A stretch of 64,000 bases of DNA, from the NCBI RefSeq assembly GCF_016808095.1, contig NC_068977.1, positions 26,623,364 to 26,687,363 of the forward strand, read 5' to 3'. Positions 1 to 12,942 of this stretch are shown piece by piece. The notes under the pieces were generated by a model, which made no database searches, was not told the DNA's origin, and saw only the letters and a list, made by a program, of their open reading frames with translations. The number at the start of each line of letters is the position of its first letter. Position 1 is the stretch's first letter. The stretch is from Vigna angularis (taxonomy: Eukaryota > Streptophyta > Magnoliopsida > Fabales > Fabaceae). The position numbers and the translations under genes are program-made.

Positions 1-1560
1 TTCATAGTTTAAATATTGAAAAATTTTAGCATAAAAAAATTAGAGAGAATATTACTCATATGCTTCTTATATTTATTCTCAGTCATATACATTAATTCCT
101 TAATTTGAAAAAAATTAGAAAGAATATTATTCATATGCTTCTTATATTTATTCTCAGTCATATATACTAATTCCTTAATTTAAAAAATAACAACAGTAAA
201 AACAACTAAATTCTAAAATCTATTATGATTTTGCATTCTTTAAATCATCTAGATAATTACACTTATGATTGTTACTTTAATCACTTTAAGCAAAAGATTA
301 AAAAGGAGATTTTATAAACTGAACAATTAAATCCAAAAAAGAAAAACTGCAATCTTGAAAACTCTTATAAACCATTTTCACAACAACATAATTATAGGAC
401 TCTTAATGAATAAATGAGAGAAATATTCAACATTCTTCCAAAAAAAAAATACAAAATATAAAGTCACACTCCTTTTTTGACCTCCAAATCTACTATCATA
501 CAATAGTTTCTAAAGACCAAAAATTTTAACTATTGACAAAACATCAAACTAAATTAGATTCTCTCAATTCACACATTTTATACTAGAAGTTAAAAATAAA
601 ACCACTGTATTTAAAAAAGTGAGTAAACCTGAGAAGAAGGTTAAGTATATTTATTAATTATTAATTATTTTTTTCAATATGTAAATATTAATAAAAAAAA
701 TTAACAAACATGATGATTATGTCAAAAATATAATAATGTTTTCGCACAAATCTTAGTAAAAAATAAGTCTAAATCCATATATATATATATATTCTGACGT
801 TCTCTTATTTTATCTATCTGCTCACTTTTCATCCGTAGATTCATTGGGTTCACCTTTTTATTTATTTTTAGGTCATTGTGATGTTGACAATGTCAATGGC
901 TTATGGAACATTAAACGTTAAATATATTTTGGTACTTTTAAAATTTTAAAATAGTGAATTTTGGTTACTTTGGTAATTTTCTTTTTAAAATTATACATCA
1001 TTATTTTTAATCCTCTATAATAAATCAACTTTGTTATAAATCTTTAAAAGAAAATTATTTTCCAAATTTTTACTTTAAAACTTTCATTTTAAAGACTGAT
1101 AAATAATATTTATTCTAGGATTACAAAAATGTAAGTTTTTTTTTATATGTATCAAAAGATTTAAGGGATTGTGCAAGTGTATATTTGAGAGAAGAAAGAC
1201 AAGTTCATTCTTATTAAGATGAGAAAATTAGTGGAGAAAGACTCGTTATAGCGAGTAAATTTATCAAATGCTTTTTTCTTTTTCTTTCTTTTTACTACAT
1301 TTTATACTGTGCATGGCATGAACTAATTATGAGAGACGGAAACTAATTCTATATCATGAGAATCAATTATGGGAGACCAATTAGAGAATCTATTTGGAGA
1401 AAGAATCGTTTCCTAATTTGGCCTAAACAAATACAATATGGGAAAGGAGTTGGGAGTGGGTTGCAAAAATCATGGATGCAAGAATTGCTAATATAGAATG
1501 TTGGTGCAATGTGGCTCACGAAAGGGGATGAATAGAGCCTGAGACATTTTATAATCGTTT
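1..1560. other. AT-rich intergenic DNA with a 75-bp tandem duplication
   Basis: No coding potential is visible. Positions 34-108 and 109-183 are two tandem copies of a 75-bp unit, each containing the string CATATGCTTCTTATATTTAT. The rest is AT-rich sequence with a short TA run near 778-792. Confidence 0.7.
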
Positions 1561-1719
1561 AATACAGTAAAATAAATTAAAAGTATAAGAAAGAAGAGAA
1601 TGCACATAAGGATTTATATTACTTCGAACCCAAACGATAAGGATACATCCAGTCTATTAAATAACATGTTTAAGAAATTTCACTAATCAAATTCATTAAT
1701 TAACAAGAGTATCAACCTC

Positions 1720-1835
1720 TCTAGGTTATAACAAGTATCAATCTCTCCAAGTTACAACGAGTACAAACCTCCCAAAGTTACAACATGTTTCACCTTCTCC
1801 AGGTTACAAGTATAAATCTCTTGAGGTATCATTCT
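1720..1835. repeat. Degenerate tandem repeat, about 26 bp
   Basis: About five imperfect copies of a motif close to CAACCTCTCCAGGTTACAAC follow one another (for example 'aacctctctaggttataac' and 'aatctctccaagttacaac'). It lies just before a solo LTR and may belong to an old retroelement. No coding region is seen. Confidence 0.55.
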
Positions 1836-1921
1836 CAATCTCCCCTTGAGATTGAGAACTCTCAATTGAAATAAAAAATAAAAATCTCTAAAAAAAAGAG
1901 TACAATAAAACTCATAATATA

Positions 1922-2109
1922 TGGATGTTCAACACACACACATAGATCTTCACACTAGTAAGATATTGTTCGCTCTGTGTCAAACCCTCACAGATTTGCT
2001 TTTGGTACCACTCTAGAAGGCCTCTTACCAAGGAAGGTATCTTATGTGTATATAAACTCATGTTCATCTCTTGTTTTATCTCATGTGGAACTATGTTTGT
2101 ATCCTAACA
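1922..2109 (-). mobile_element. Solo LTR of the same TRIM family as 8101-8679
   Basis: This segment aligns along its length with the two LTRs at 8101-8292 and 8485-8679. Shared blocks include TTGCTTTTGGTACCACTC and ATCTTATGTGTATATAAACT. The ends read TG...CA when taken on the minus strand. Only one copy is present and there is no primer site beside it, as expected of a solo LTR. I could not see a clean target duplication, so the boundaries are good to a few bases only. Confidence 0.7.
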
Positions 2110-2779
2110 CATAGGATATACTTGTAAAAGATATTACAATGGTTATCACACACCCAATCTTATTCAACAAATTTTAATTTGACTTTAAGCTCACATAGTA
2201 TCCTCATTTTTAATATGCTTGAAGGATTTAATTATGTTCTTGATTATTCTTTCAATATCATGTACTAGCACTCTTTTTTTATTCCATCATTCTTTTAATT
2301 TGTCATCATTTTCTTCTTCATTTTGATATTTGTAATACATTGTGTAATTTAACGGTTGATGCATATTAATTTGAGTATATTCTTCATATCTTTTTCATTC
2401 AGAAGTTCTTGATATATCATTGAGAGTATTTGCTTCTTGTGAATGATCATTTATCCTTTTTTTGTAATTAATCTATTTGAATTTGTTCAATCATCTTACC
2501 ATTGTGGCTTCGATCTTCAGGATATACTCTTGTAATCTTTGATCTACAAAGTATTTTCCTTGCTCACAATCTTCAATCAAAGAGGATCTCCTTTATAAAT
2601 TTCTCTCTAATCAGATATTCAATCATCATTGATTTCATTCAATCATATCCTTAATTATATCTTCAATCAACTTTGAACTTTTGAATATTTGTTTCACCCA
2701 CAATGTGATAATACGATTATTTCATTGTTGATTCAATAATAAATTTCAACTTTTGGATTTTCATCATGTCAGACTTGAT

Positions 2780-3124
2780 CTCTATATCACTAAGTGATTT
2801 GTTGACTCTTTAGCATAATCTATTCGATTAATCCTGACTCATCTAATGCATGCTTGATTTCACTCATCTAGTCAACCTTTCATTGGAGTCATCTAATGGA
2901 AATACTTGTTTAGATGGAATGTTTGACTTTTAGCTTTAGAAGTTTACTTGAATTGTTTAACATTAGTACTCGTCTAGTGCCTTGGTGCATTGTGTTAAGT
3001 CGTCTAGTCAACACACTTATCTAATGAGTTCAACTGAGCTTGTACCTATTTAAGTTATCTAGTGCCTAGATCGTCTAATGACTTAAGGCGTCTAGTGACC
3101 TTAATCATCTAGTAATCTTAGTCA
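2780..3124. repeat. Scattered TCTAGTG/TCTAATG motif array
   Basis: The heptamers TCTAGTG and TCTAATG recur about ten times with irregular spacing. More copies appear after the CACTA element at 3128-4650 (near 4934, 5070 and 5100), so that element probably inserted into this array. The function and parent repeat are unknown. Confidence 0.5.
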
Positions 3125-3127
3125 TTT

Positions 3128-4650
3128 CTCTAGTGCAACAAAGGGAAATGACAATTGTTGTTTTTGAAAATACGTTTCAGTTTTCGAACCGAGGCCTATA
3201 GTAGCGAGGTAAAAAGGTGGAGATTTTTGGCCTCGGTTCCAACAGAGGTAATATGCCCAAGATAATATGCCCAAGATTTCTGCTCGGTTCTTCTGCACCC
3301 GAGGTAATAACATGGATCTATGGCAGTGGTTCAGGCTAGAACCGATGTCAAAGCCCTTCATTTAATTTTTTTTAAATAACGTGCTCTTAGGAATTTTAAA
3401 AAAAAAACCCAACTCGAACAGAAATTCCCAAAACCAAAACAATTAAAACCTTAATTACAAATCTTAAATTGCAAGAAATTTTGCAAGCACATAAACACCA
3501 AATATCCAAATTGTAATCCAAAACCCTAGCCCCGAAACACCAAAATACGAACCCTCGCGGAGGCGCCTCTACTACCACATCGCGAGAAAGAAAGATGCGC
3601 CTAAGCTATCGAAGTCGCCTCCCTTCCTGCAAAAATGAACCAACACCGAGAAGTGAAAGGAAGTCTTCCCTCCATGCGAAACACGAACCAGAGTTGGAGA
3701 AGAGGAAAAGGAGGTTTGCGCCTCCCTCTTTACGAGGCGAAACGAAACAAGAAGAACAGAAAAAGATGAAGATGGGTGCTTCCCCCTTCTTGTGAAGCCA
3801 CAACAAAGGAGTGACGAAGAGAACAAAACATTGGCGGAGAGAACCCCAAGGGCGAGAGAGAATAGCAACGCAATTTAAACCTAAACGAATCAGCCTTCTG
3901 TCTAAAAATGCCTTTATTCGCGAAATTTAAAGCTAAATACATGTTATTACCTCGGTTATTTTTTTAACCGAGGCAGTAAGCCTCTATTGTCTCAATATAG
4001 AACCGAGGCCTAAAGTGTCCAGAAAAAAAATTCAAAAATTATATTAAATGACATTTTTGTAATTTTAATGAACCTTTTTTCCTCGATTCCAAGGAGAACC
4101 GAGGCCAAAACCCCTGCACAAAATTAATTACCTTCTGTGAAAATCTAAACATTACAACTGCCTGACTTAATGATAGGAGGATATGGTCTCAGTTCTGAAG
4201 GGAACTGAGGCCATAACCCACTTTCAAAAAATCTGTCAGGTCAAACGTTAGAGTACAAAGTGGGAATGTCAGTGGAGCAAAGGGGTTTTGACCTCGGTTC
4301 TAAGAGTAACCGATGCCAAAAACCCTACACAAAGATATTTGTCAGACTGCAGATAGGATTCTCAGTTGGAGCATGGGGTTTCGGCCTCAGTTATGAGGAT
4401 AATCGAGACAAAAAACCCTGCACAGAGATATTTGTCAGCTGAAAAGTCTTTTCTTGGCAACTTCTGCGAGCTTTATGGCCTTGGTTGCCCTCGTAACCGA
4501 GGTTGTAGGTGATTTATGGGTTCGGTTAAGATAGAACCGAGATATATACTTTGCCAATAATTTCAAAGATGTCACCGCCCAATTTTATGCTTCAGTTTCT
4601 AGCCAACCGAAGCATGATGAGCGCGTTAGTAGCCTCGTTTTTTACTAGTG
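3128..4650. mobile_element. Non-autonomous CACTA element, AACCGAGGC family, copy 1
   Basis: The left end reads CTCTAGTGCAAC (a CACTAGTG end with one change) and the right end reads TTTTACTAGTG. The element is flanked on both sides by TTT, which fits the 3-bp target duplication of CACTA elements. Both subterminal regions carry many direct and inverted copies of AACCGAGGC or GCCTCGGTT. The centre (about 3540-3850) is GC-richer and open in several frames. I recognise no protein in it, and no transposase is present. The block around 3898-3975 is clearly related to 27220-27300 in copy 2. Confidence 0.85.
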
Positions 4651-4802
4651 TTTGGTCCAACTTTTGTCTCGTCAAAACATCTTATTGGACTGGTATAATC
4701 TTCGTTTTCTTTCTTGTTTGCTATAGTATTCAAATATCATCTATTCTTTACTAATTGTGCTTTGATGTACTTTACTTAAAATGTACAAACACACATTAAT
4801 TG

Positions 4803-4806
<4 letters not shown>

Positions 4807-4878
<72 letters not shown>
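4807..4878. repeat. (TA)n microsatellite
   Basis: A nearly pure run of about 36 TA dinucleotides. The reading frame through it (4741-4926 minus) is an artefact of the repeat. Confidence 0.97.
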
Positions 4879-4881
<3 letters not shown>

Positions 4882-5358
4882 CACAATTAAGAACATTTCA
4901 TTAAATGGGTTATCCACTAGGTACATATTATAGTCTAATGGTATCTTTGATCTATTATACCCTTTTGTTCAGTCTTCATGTAGGTATATTATCTGAACAT
5001 CTTTAGCTTAACTCGAATATTATCATTTTGACTTAAATCTCCTATTTCATTAAGTTTGTTGTTATGTATTATGAGGCTCATCTAATGGAGTCTTTCAACA
5101 TCTAATGCTAACAAAAAATAGAGTGAATGTGATTTATGAAGAGAAAATAAATAAACCAAAGTGAGGGTGAAGAGTTGTATGAAATGTTGTATAGGTAATG
5201 GAAGCATGAGGAAAATTAAGAGTAAAAGATGAATGTGTATTTGTTGGAGATTGATTAAGTGGATGAGATTAGAGGTTGAACATAGAATGAGAGGATAACA
5301 TGCATGATGAGATGTTTTTGTGGACGAGGGAGAAAAAACTAAAATAGATAATAAATTT

Positions 5359-5360
<2 letters not shown>

Positions 5361-5399
<39 letters not shown>
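5361..5399. repeat. (AAT)n microsatellite
   Basis: A run of about 13 AAT trinucleotides in AT-rich DNA. A shorter run of the same kind sits near 59008-59021 in a similar context, which hints at a shared MITE-like host sequence. Confidence 0.95.
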
Positions 5400-8100
5400 T
5401 TCTTTATTTAAAAACTAATCATTCACATTTTATTTTAAATTAATTTTAACTAATTAGATTTTATTTTATTTTAATTTTAATCGTAAGGGTAAAATTGTAA
5501 TTTTATATTTTAATCTATTAATTTTTTTATTTATCATGTTCATCAAATTATTTATAAACTTTTACAAACTTTATATTTAAATCTCTCCACTTTCAACTCT
5601 CTATCCCTGGACACAAAGAACACTACTTTTCCCTCACTTTCCTTTCAAATTCATCTTAATTTACTCTCAAATCATTCCCTTAAAACAAACACAAATAATG
5701 ATCATATTATATATTTTTATTGATAACAACTTCTTAGCATTATTTTTGTAATTCAGAAAGTAATTCAAAAAAACAAGACGAGAGAATAAGGATAATTATC
5801 CTTATAAGAAACCTGAAAATTTAGAGAAGAAGTACCTTTAGAGAATATTAATATTGACAAAAAAATGAAAAATTATCTTTTATAATGAAAAATGTTAAAT
5901 TATCTTTATAATTAAATATTAAGGTTTTGTCTAAATTTTAGAATATAAAATACAATATAAGTCAATTTTCAAAGGACACATATTACTTTATTTAATTTTA
6001 TTTAATTTTAGTATAGTTTATGTACATATTAATTTAGGGATAGAAAGCACAAAACAAAGGTTGAAGAAAATAAAGCATATATCAAAGGCAAAAATTAAGA
6101 AAAACAAAAATAGACCAATCCTCATATTCAAGAACTAAACTTCTCTTGTCATAGTTCTCTAAGATTTAGGTTCAAATTTAATCAATTAACTAATTCATTT
6201 AATCAAAGAAATTGGTTGTATGAATGAACAATTTCAGAATAAAGAATGAATATTACAAAACTCAATTCTCCTGGTTTTATCTTTTATTCCATGAATCAAT
6301 TCTTAGATAAAAAAACATAGCAAAATAGATAGAAGATGAGAAAATGAAAAGTCAAAACAGAAATGAGAGAACGAAGAAAAACTAAAACTTTGAAATTTGG
6401 CAAACGAATTTTTTTCTCATTGCTTAGAACACATGTCTTATATAGACTTTGAAAATTGAAGCAAACGTGGACAATTATGGATCTAATTAGGTTTACAAGG
6501 TCAACTATAAAAGGTTTAAGTTAATATGTGAAAAGTCTAATTTGTATGGATTCCTTTATAAAATTTCAGCAAATTTGTATAAATATATAAAAATCATAAT
6601 AAATAATAGAGAACTCCAAATCTAGAAAACTATATATCTCCATTTTGAAACTAGAATCAGACAACAATAATACCTACAGAAAAAGTTATAGCCAAATTAG
6701 TAAAAAAAAAGTCATAGGAACTAAAAATACAAAATTTATGTAAAAATTTATGTAAATATGTACAATGAATCCAATTTGTTACTGAAAATAAACAAAAGAT
6801 AGAAAATAAAATATATAGAAAGTGTAATTACTATCTAATACGAAGATAAATATATGTACAAAATATGTTATTATTAATAATAATTAACTGTTAATGAGAT
6901 CTTTAGTGAATGGAAAATAATTAGTTATATAGTTAGTATAATTTTTTCTTAAAAACAAAAAAAAGTTAGAAAACTTACCCTTGTGTTCCTAGATTTATGG
7001 ATGGATTTATGGAATGTAGGTGAAGTGTTAAATTATTATTTCAGTCCTCTTCCCTTCATTTCGGTGGAGTTGTGTTCAAGTGCTCAAAGTTGCCACTACC
7101 ACATTCCTCACAAACACCACTATGCAACTCAAAGGCCACCTTAACCTTACATAGGTCCACACTATTTCTCAAACTTAGTTATAATCAATTAGAGAATAAT
7201 CGACTATTGTAGTCAAAATAAATTCTATATTTTAATAAATAATTTATCTTGCTTTTTCTATTAATTTTTCTTTTAGTAAAAAAAATTATATTTTAAAAAT
7301 TATCTCACGTTCGTAGCCAATTATAATTTCGTAGTCAAAATCTTGATAATTAATGTTAAAAATCAATTATGATTTTATATTTAAAAAGAATATTTTAAAT
7401 ACTAATAATTTAAATTAGTGATATTATAATATCTAATTATTGTTTTATCTTTAAAATTGATTGATATTTAAAGATTGTTTTTGGTGATAACAATTTAATA
7501 TGAATTTTGTTGGTAAGTAAGGTATCACACCTAAGAATGACATAATTAAAATTTAAGATTAAAATATAAAATTTTAGTGTGAATATGGTATAAATGGGTT
7601 CGAGGATTTTCAGTACTCATTATAAATATATAATACTTTTTGTTTGTAAAAGAAATTTACGTTTTCACTAAGTCAAAATCACTTCCTTAATAATTTTCTT
7701 TTTAGATTATTTTATAATCATTTTACACTTTTATTTTTTCAACTAATTTTTATTTTAAATTATTATTACCAAGTCCAAAAGCATAATACTAGTTTTCAAA
7801 AATCAAACCGTCTGAGCTTCAATATCACTCTTGTCTTGTCGTGCACTGAATCTATAAGAATAACTTCATCTACTCATACCATTGATGTAATAATCACAAA
7901 CAAGAAAGACAACCAACTAAACAAATGGAGTTGAAAGGATAAGTATCAAAAAGAGCAATCATACAATATTTATAGATACATATTAAAACATATAAACATT
8001 CATATCTAGAAACCCTAAGACATGCAATCATTCATACTAAGCTTGACCATCCATATACATGTATTGATATCAAGCATTGGCGAGTTATGCACTTGTGTTG
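5400..8100. other. AT-rich intergenic DNA, no gene seen
   Basis: I see no coding region, RNA gene or clear transposon ends here. The sequence is A+T-rich with frequent stops in all frames. Confidence 0.65.
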
Positions 8101-8679
8101 TGTAGGGAGGGTCAACACACACATAGGTCTCCACAATGGTAAGATATTGTCCGCTCTAGGTCAAGTCCTCACATATTTGCTTTTGGTACCACTCCAAAAA
8201 GCCTCTTACCAATGGAGGTATCTTATGTGTATATAAACTCATGTCTATCTCCTGTTTTATTTGAAGTGAGACTTTTTGTTTGTATCTTAACAATCATCTC
8301 CTTCACTAAACATCTCTTAATCTCTTTCACAATCCATGGTCACACCACTGAGCATCTATTGCTCTCTACCTCCCATGATTCATCTAGTTGTCTGCCACTG
8401 GCCGTCTACCAAGGCTTCACCTTACCATGGAGGGACATACTCGTCTGAGCCGGTCACTAAAATTAATCAGACTCTAATACCAATTGTAGGGAGGGTCAAC
8501 ATACACATATGTCTCCACAACGGTAAGATATATTGTCCGCTCTTGGCCAAGCTTCCACAATTTTCTTTTGGTACCACTCCAAAAGGTCTCTTACCAATAA
8601 AGATATCTTATATGTATATATAAACTCATGTCTATATCGTGTTTTATCTGAAGTGGAACTTTTTGTTTGTATCCTAAAA
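8101..8679 (-). mobile_element. Complete TRIM retroelement
   Basis: Two direct repeats of 192 and 195 bp (8101-8292 and 8485-8679) flank only 192 bp of internal DNA. On the minus strand each repeat begins TGTTA or TTTTA and ends CTACA. Next to the inner end of the right-hand copy, 8471-8484 reads ATTGGTATTAGAGT on the minus strand, one change from the initiator-Met tRNA primer site TGGTATCAGAGC. A purine-rich stretch (GTGAAGGAGATGAT, minus) precedes the other LTR. Flanks TGTTG and TATTG may be a 5-bp target duplication with one mutation. Size, primer site and lack of coding capacity fit a terminal-repeat retrotransposon in miniature. Confidence 0.8.
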
Positions 8680-8699
8680 TATTGACCTTTGTTTCTATG

Positions 8700-9060
8700 T
8701 AGAGTCATTACCAATGGGTTTCATCTTACCATATATAAGGTTAGTACATTCCCGTCTTAGGCCAAGGTAAAGTCCTTATACTAGGACCTCTTACTTCTCT
8801 CATCACATATTCAACCCTTTCCTACTTGGAATTGAGTGGTTATTAGAGCGTCAGGATAACTTCCAATACATAATCCATATATTAATACAGACATTACTTA
8901 AATCATCACAAGAAATGTCTCCTTAAAATATCATCCACCACAACCACATAATTATACAACCATGCTAACAATCCATATTCATATCAAACATACCTCATAT
9001 CCATAGTAAAAAATTCTCAAACAACTTAAGGGAAATTAGAAAAGTCACAAAAATAGACAT
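8700..9060. other. Intergenic, unresolved repeat-like sequence
   Basis: No gene seen. It continues a block of mixed composition beside the TRIM element and may be part of an older retroelement, but I could not find paired ends. Confidence 0.4.
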
Positions 9061-9495
9061 TGCCACTTAGAATGCCTCTCAGCACTAGACTATTTACAAA
9101 GGGTGGTGCTTAGTGGCAAGTTCTACTACTTAACGCCATTTGTCATGCAAAAAGTCATGTTCAACGACGCACATCTTTCGCTCACCGAAAAGAAATTAAA
9201 TAACTCCATACCTGTAGTGAAAATTAGCGCTCAATGGTGTCATGCCATCACCAACACTAAAGCACTCACATTTTTTTGCATGCTCAGCGCTACAAGTCCA
9301 ATGCTCAGCGGTCTAGAGCTAAAATGCTCTCAAACCTGTGCAAGGACCGCGCAACGCCAAACCATTCGCAAAAATGATCTCTCAAAGATGACAAGGGGTG
9401 TTCAACGGTTTGGAACAAAAGTGCTTCCAGACCTTCACCATCAAATTTGTGCTCAACGCCACACTAGTACCGCTCAACGCCATAACAGAAAACAA
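9060..9495. repeat. Degenerate GCTCAACGCC / GCTCAGCG motif array
   Basis: The short motifs GCTCAACGCC, GCTCAGCGCT and GCGCAACGCC recur irregularly. The 133-residue open frame at 9103-9504 has no recognisable domain and is explained by this GC-richer repeat. It resembles in style, not exact sequence, the larger array at 22260-23660. Confidence 0.5.
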
Positions 9496-9499
9496 CAAC

Positions 9500-10400
9500 T
9501 TTAATTATGTGATTTGTAGAACCAGGAACCTATTCATATGACCAATTTTTATTCCTGACTTAGTGCTTGGTTCAAAAGTAGGTTTCAATGTTATAGTGTA
9601 TACTAATATGCCCAAATGATCAAATGATCGGTCCCTTAGTTCAACACCAATTCAAACAAATTAGAAGTAACACACAACCAATGTAACATGTTCACATTAC
9701 TCAACAATTCTACCATAAATATCAGAAATCAATCAACCTCAAACATCCAATTCAACAATTTTCAAACATATAAAATTCTAAAACAAGATAATTAGCTTCC
9801 ATTATTTGATAAATGATCAAACAGCTCCACAACAGAAATATGATCAATGTACATCGTTAGGACTACTGATTAACAAAGAATCTTATAGAAGACTCAGGCC
9901 ACACATGCAAGCAAGAACCACTCACATGCACAGAAAATGCACAAACAAAAAAAAAGAGAGTAAAAATCAACATACTCTTTTGTAGAAACTGATCTGGTTG
10001 AGTTGAAGCTCTCGTCTCAATGGTTACTTCGGTAGTATCTGAAGGTTATAATCTTTAGGAATTAAAAAAGGTCTAAAGAATAAAGAGATTATGTGATTTA
10101 AGATAATAAAACCATTTATAAAATTTTATTTATATTTTAAATTTTTAATATTAAAATAATTGAGTCTCATTATTTAAAATATACTATTATAATTTTTTAT
10201 ACTATTACAAAAACAATTTTAATATTATAAAAAAAATAAACTATTAACTTTACAAAATCAATCAAATATACTAATTTTTTTTATTAAACTAACCCACTTT
10301 ATTTGTATTCTTTTTAAAATTATTTTAAATTATTTAAGTGAATACTCCGCATTTTTTTTAACTAAAAGAAGTTCTATGGTTAATGACATTTGTACATTAT
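9500..10400. other. Intergenic, nothing recognised
   Basis: AT-rich sequence without a supported gene. The part at 9880-10050 is less AT-rich and may belong to the same unresolved repeat as 8700-9495. Confidence 0.45.
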
Positions 10401-10690
10401 AGTCAAGTCAACTCAACCCATTAGAAGGGTTCTTCTCTACAGTGAAGTTTGTTTTCTAGTACTCAATACACGTGATGTCATCCTAAAAACTTTTGCACCA
10501 TCCAACTTCCCTACGTTTCCGCTCATAGAAAGTGAAGGAGTGAACAACGGAAATTTTATCAAAGTGTAATGATTGAAGGGTGTTTTCTTCAAATTTTACT
10601 CTGTCTGTGACGTCATAATTTCAAGATTGCCCCACGTTGTCGATCACTCACCAGACACTTCTTAGTAAGAGTGGTCCTATATTCACACAG
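10400..10690 (-). promoter_or_regulatory. Orphan copy of the HMA-gene upstream module
   Basis: This stretch resembles DNA upstream of the HMA genes, best seen against 28855-29090. Shared pieces in the same order include a GAAAGTG or GAAAATG box, GTAATSATTGAAG and TGCCMCACGTT or TGCCACATGTT. No HMA gene lies on its downstream side (below 10400 on the minus strand), so it may mark a family member that was lost. This is inference from reading two diverged sequences by eye. Confidence 0.35.
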
Positions 10691-11334
10691 CAAAAATTAT
10701 GACACTCATTTGATATAGTTTACGTGTCAATTTTAATATCATGTTTAACCAGTCAAAGACTGACATTTTCATTTTTTTTTCATTTTTTTTATCATCTTAT
10801 ATTAAATTTTCGAATAGACAGATATAAAATAAATATCTTTAATAAATATTATAAATAATATATACACCATATGACCGGGTGATCGTCCTAGTTCACAATA
10901 AAGACATGATCGGACGATCAGTAAAGAATATATGACTAGTTGTGACGGCTGACCTTATAAATATAAATGATTAACGTTAAAGAGATTAAAGTATATCACG
11001 TTTAAGGGTACTGAATTAGGATTGGACCGAGATTAAAATATCACTAATCTTAAACCATGCTCGAAAACTATAAATATAAGTTAAAGGTAACAGGTAGGTG
11101 GAGACAATTACTGTGCATTTATTACTTTCATTGTCGTATTAAATAACCGGACGGTTCAACTACTGACTTTGGCATCAGAGTATCTTTAACAGGTACATAC
11201 CGGCCCGACTAGCGAACCAGGGACCCAAGGAGAAGGATCAAACGACGAGAAAAGTCAAAATTGTGAAGGTGTTTAGTGACCAGCCCCATAAACAAAACAA
11301 TATATATAAATGTTGAATTATTCATTTATTAATG

Positions 11335-11690
11335 GATATGAATATTAATATATTTAACTATAAATATTCCTTATATTTTTATAATTATTAATGAATTTTA
11401 TTTGAGTATATTTTTATTTTAATGATTTAAATAAAATTATTAATATTTATATATTTTTACTTTTTTCATTTAGATTTATAATATTGAAATTATTTTGTAA
11501 AAAAATAATTTTTAAAATTTTTATTTTGTATAACTTATTTAAATTTATTTTTAAAAAATATTAAATATATTTGTATTAATATTTTATTAAATAATTTGAT
11601 TTAAGTTATATTTAAAAATTAATTTTTTAGCTAAGTATATTTTAAAGATTTGCTTTTAAATAATTTTATTTAAAAATAAAAAATATATAT
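11335..11690. repeat. Diverged AT-rich direct repeat, left copy
   Basis: About 360 bp is recognisably similar, in the same orientation, to 13720-14080. Matching landmarks include TGATTTAAATAAAATTATTA-like, TTGTATTAATATTTTATTAA-like and AATAATTTTATTTAAA-like strings. The two copies bracket the first HMA gene. They are probably two insertions of one old repeat family; duplication with the gene is also possible. Confidence 0.5.
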
Positions 11691-12192
11691 ATAAAATATT
11701 TGTAAGTATCATGAATATAAAAAAATCATATGAATTTCGGACAAGTAAAAATAAATAACAGTTTTTTCAGATGGAGATAACAGATATACCCTGCCCTGCC
11801 GCAGACCGTTTAACCCGTTATCTTCTCTGCTTATATCAACCTTTATGGTAATTTATAATAATATTATAATTGATGTAAACAAATTTTAAATTGTATTAAG
11901 ACACATAAATAGTAATAAATTGATAAGTCATGAATAAATTTAAATTTCAAATGCTAGAAAGAAACATCAAGAAGATAACATATCACTCAAAATCTTGGAA
12001 CATAACATTTTCTGTGGGATTTGTTTTACAAAATGACAGTCTAATCATACACCACACAGAAATTACACTGTACATATTTTTTACCACCTCGTACACTCAT
12101 TAATCTTCAACCTAAGATCATGCAAAATACTAACAAAACCAACATCATTGCTTTGTCTTTCTTATCATATATTCTCTGATATTATGTTTAGT

Positions 12193-12764
12193 TTAGCAGA
12201 TGACACAGGTATTAGGATTTTCATCGTAACTTGTGACATAGTAACTTTGACTATACTGTGGAGTCATCTGATAATAAAGTGGATAGTATGCTTCATTGAG
12301 TTTTAGAGGAACAGCTAACTTTGCTGTCTCGTTCTTATCTTTCTCCTCTTTTGCTGGTCCAACTGAAACTATTTCAGTATGACACAACTTTCTTAGCTTC
12401 GACACTGCATTCACTGGATCAATCTCACCCAACAAGATCAATTTCATGTCTTTCACATCAAGAGAAACCGATTCAATCCCTGCAGTTAAAATAATCATAA
12501 GCACTAGTTTTGTTCAAAAACATTTGGATACTTCACACAGTACGATATTGACTCTGTTTTCTTGGAACAAAATCATTGTACCTGAAAGGCCAGATGCTGT
12601 CTGCATGGCTTTCTGCTTGATTCTATCACCATGCAAGTCCACCTTCAACACTACTTTCTGTCAAAGAACAAATCAGAGAACTATTAAGATTACTTCTAAG
12701 TTTTGAACATGAAAAGAGAGGTACTTTTACATGCATGCAAAGAGAGTTTATTTCTGACCTTCAT
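12193..12764 (-). CDS. HMA-fold isoprenylated plant protein (HIPP-type), copy 1
   Basis: Three exons: 12764-12759 (ATGAAG only), 12657-12582 and 12479-12193, joined by GT-AG introns of 101 and 102 bp. The product is 122 residues. Residues 1 to about 65 match the beta-alpha-beta-beta-alpha-beta HMA fold: [20 protein letters not shown], then [19 protein letters not shown], then [14 protein letters not shown]. The CxxC metal-binding pair usual in HMA domains is absent; LHGDRI stands in its place. A lysine/glutamate-rich linker and a Tyr/Pro-rich tail end in CVIC, a prenylation box, so a membrane-attached protein is likely. The metal or protein partner is unknown. The start is fixed by splicing: the same MK micro-exon is found in all four copies. 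The open frame at 12446-12706 on the other strand is a shadow. Confidence 0.92.
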
Positions 12765-12891
12765 TTTTGTTAAAACTTGCTTCTGAGTTCTATAAAGCAA
12801 GAACTGTTTGGCTTAGTGAGGCCAAAGGGTTATAGGAGGTGTTTTTTGTTTTGTAAATGAAGTTGTGATGAAAATGGTTGAGATTGAGTCA

Positions 12892-12942
12892 TATTTATAG
12901 TATCATATGGTGAGACTGAGAAACAAAGTGAAGTGGAGTCAA
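12892..12942 (-). promoter_or_regulatory. TATA box and W-box upstream of HMA gene copy 1
   Basis: On the minus strand CTATAAATAT lies at 12900-12891, about 130 bases before the ATG. A W-box core TTGAC lies at 12942-12938. The same order, TATA then W-box, is present upstream of the other three intact copies. Confidence 0.6.

Noticed and set aside
9103..9504. 133-codon frame
   Set aside because: No domain, no splice-consistent structure, and composed of GCTCAACGCC-type repeats.
12446..12706. Plus-strand frame opposite HMA copy 1 (and similar at 49425-49757 and 59560-59811)
   Set aside because: Shadows of the minus-strand exons; they cross introns of the real genes and have no domain of their own.
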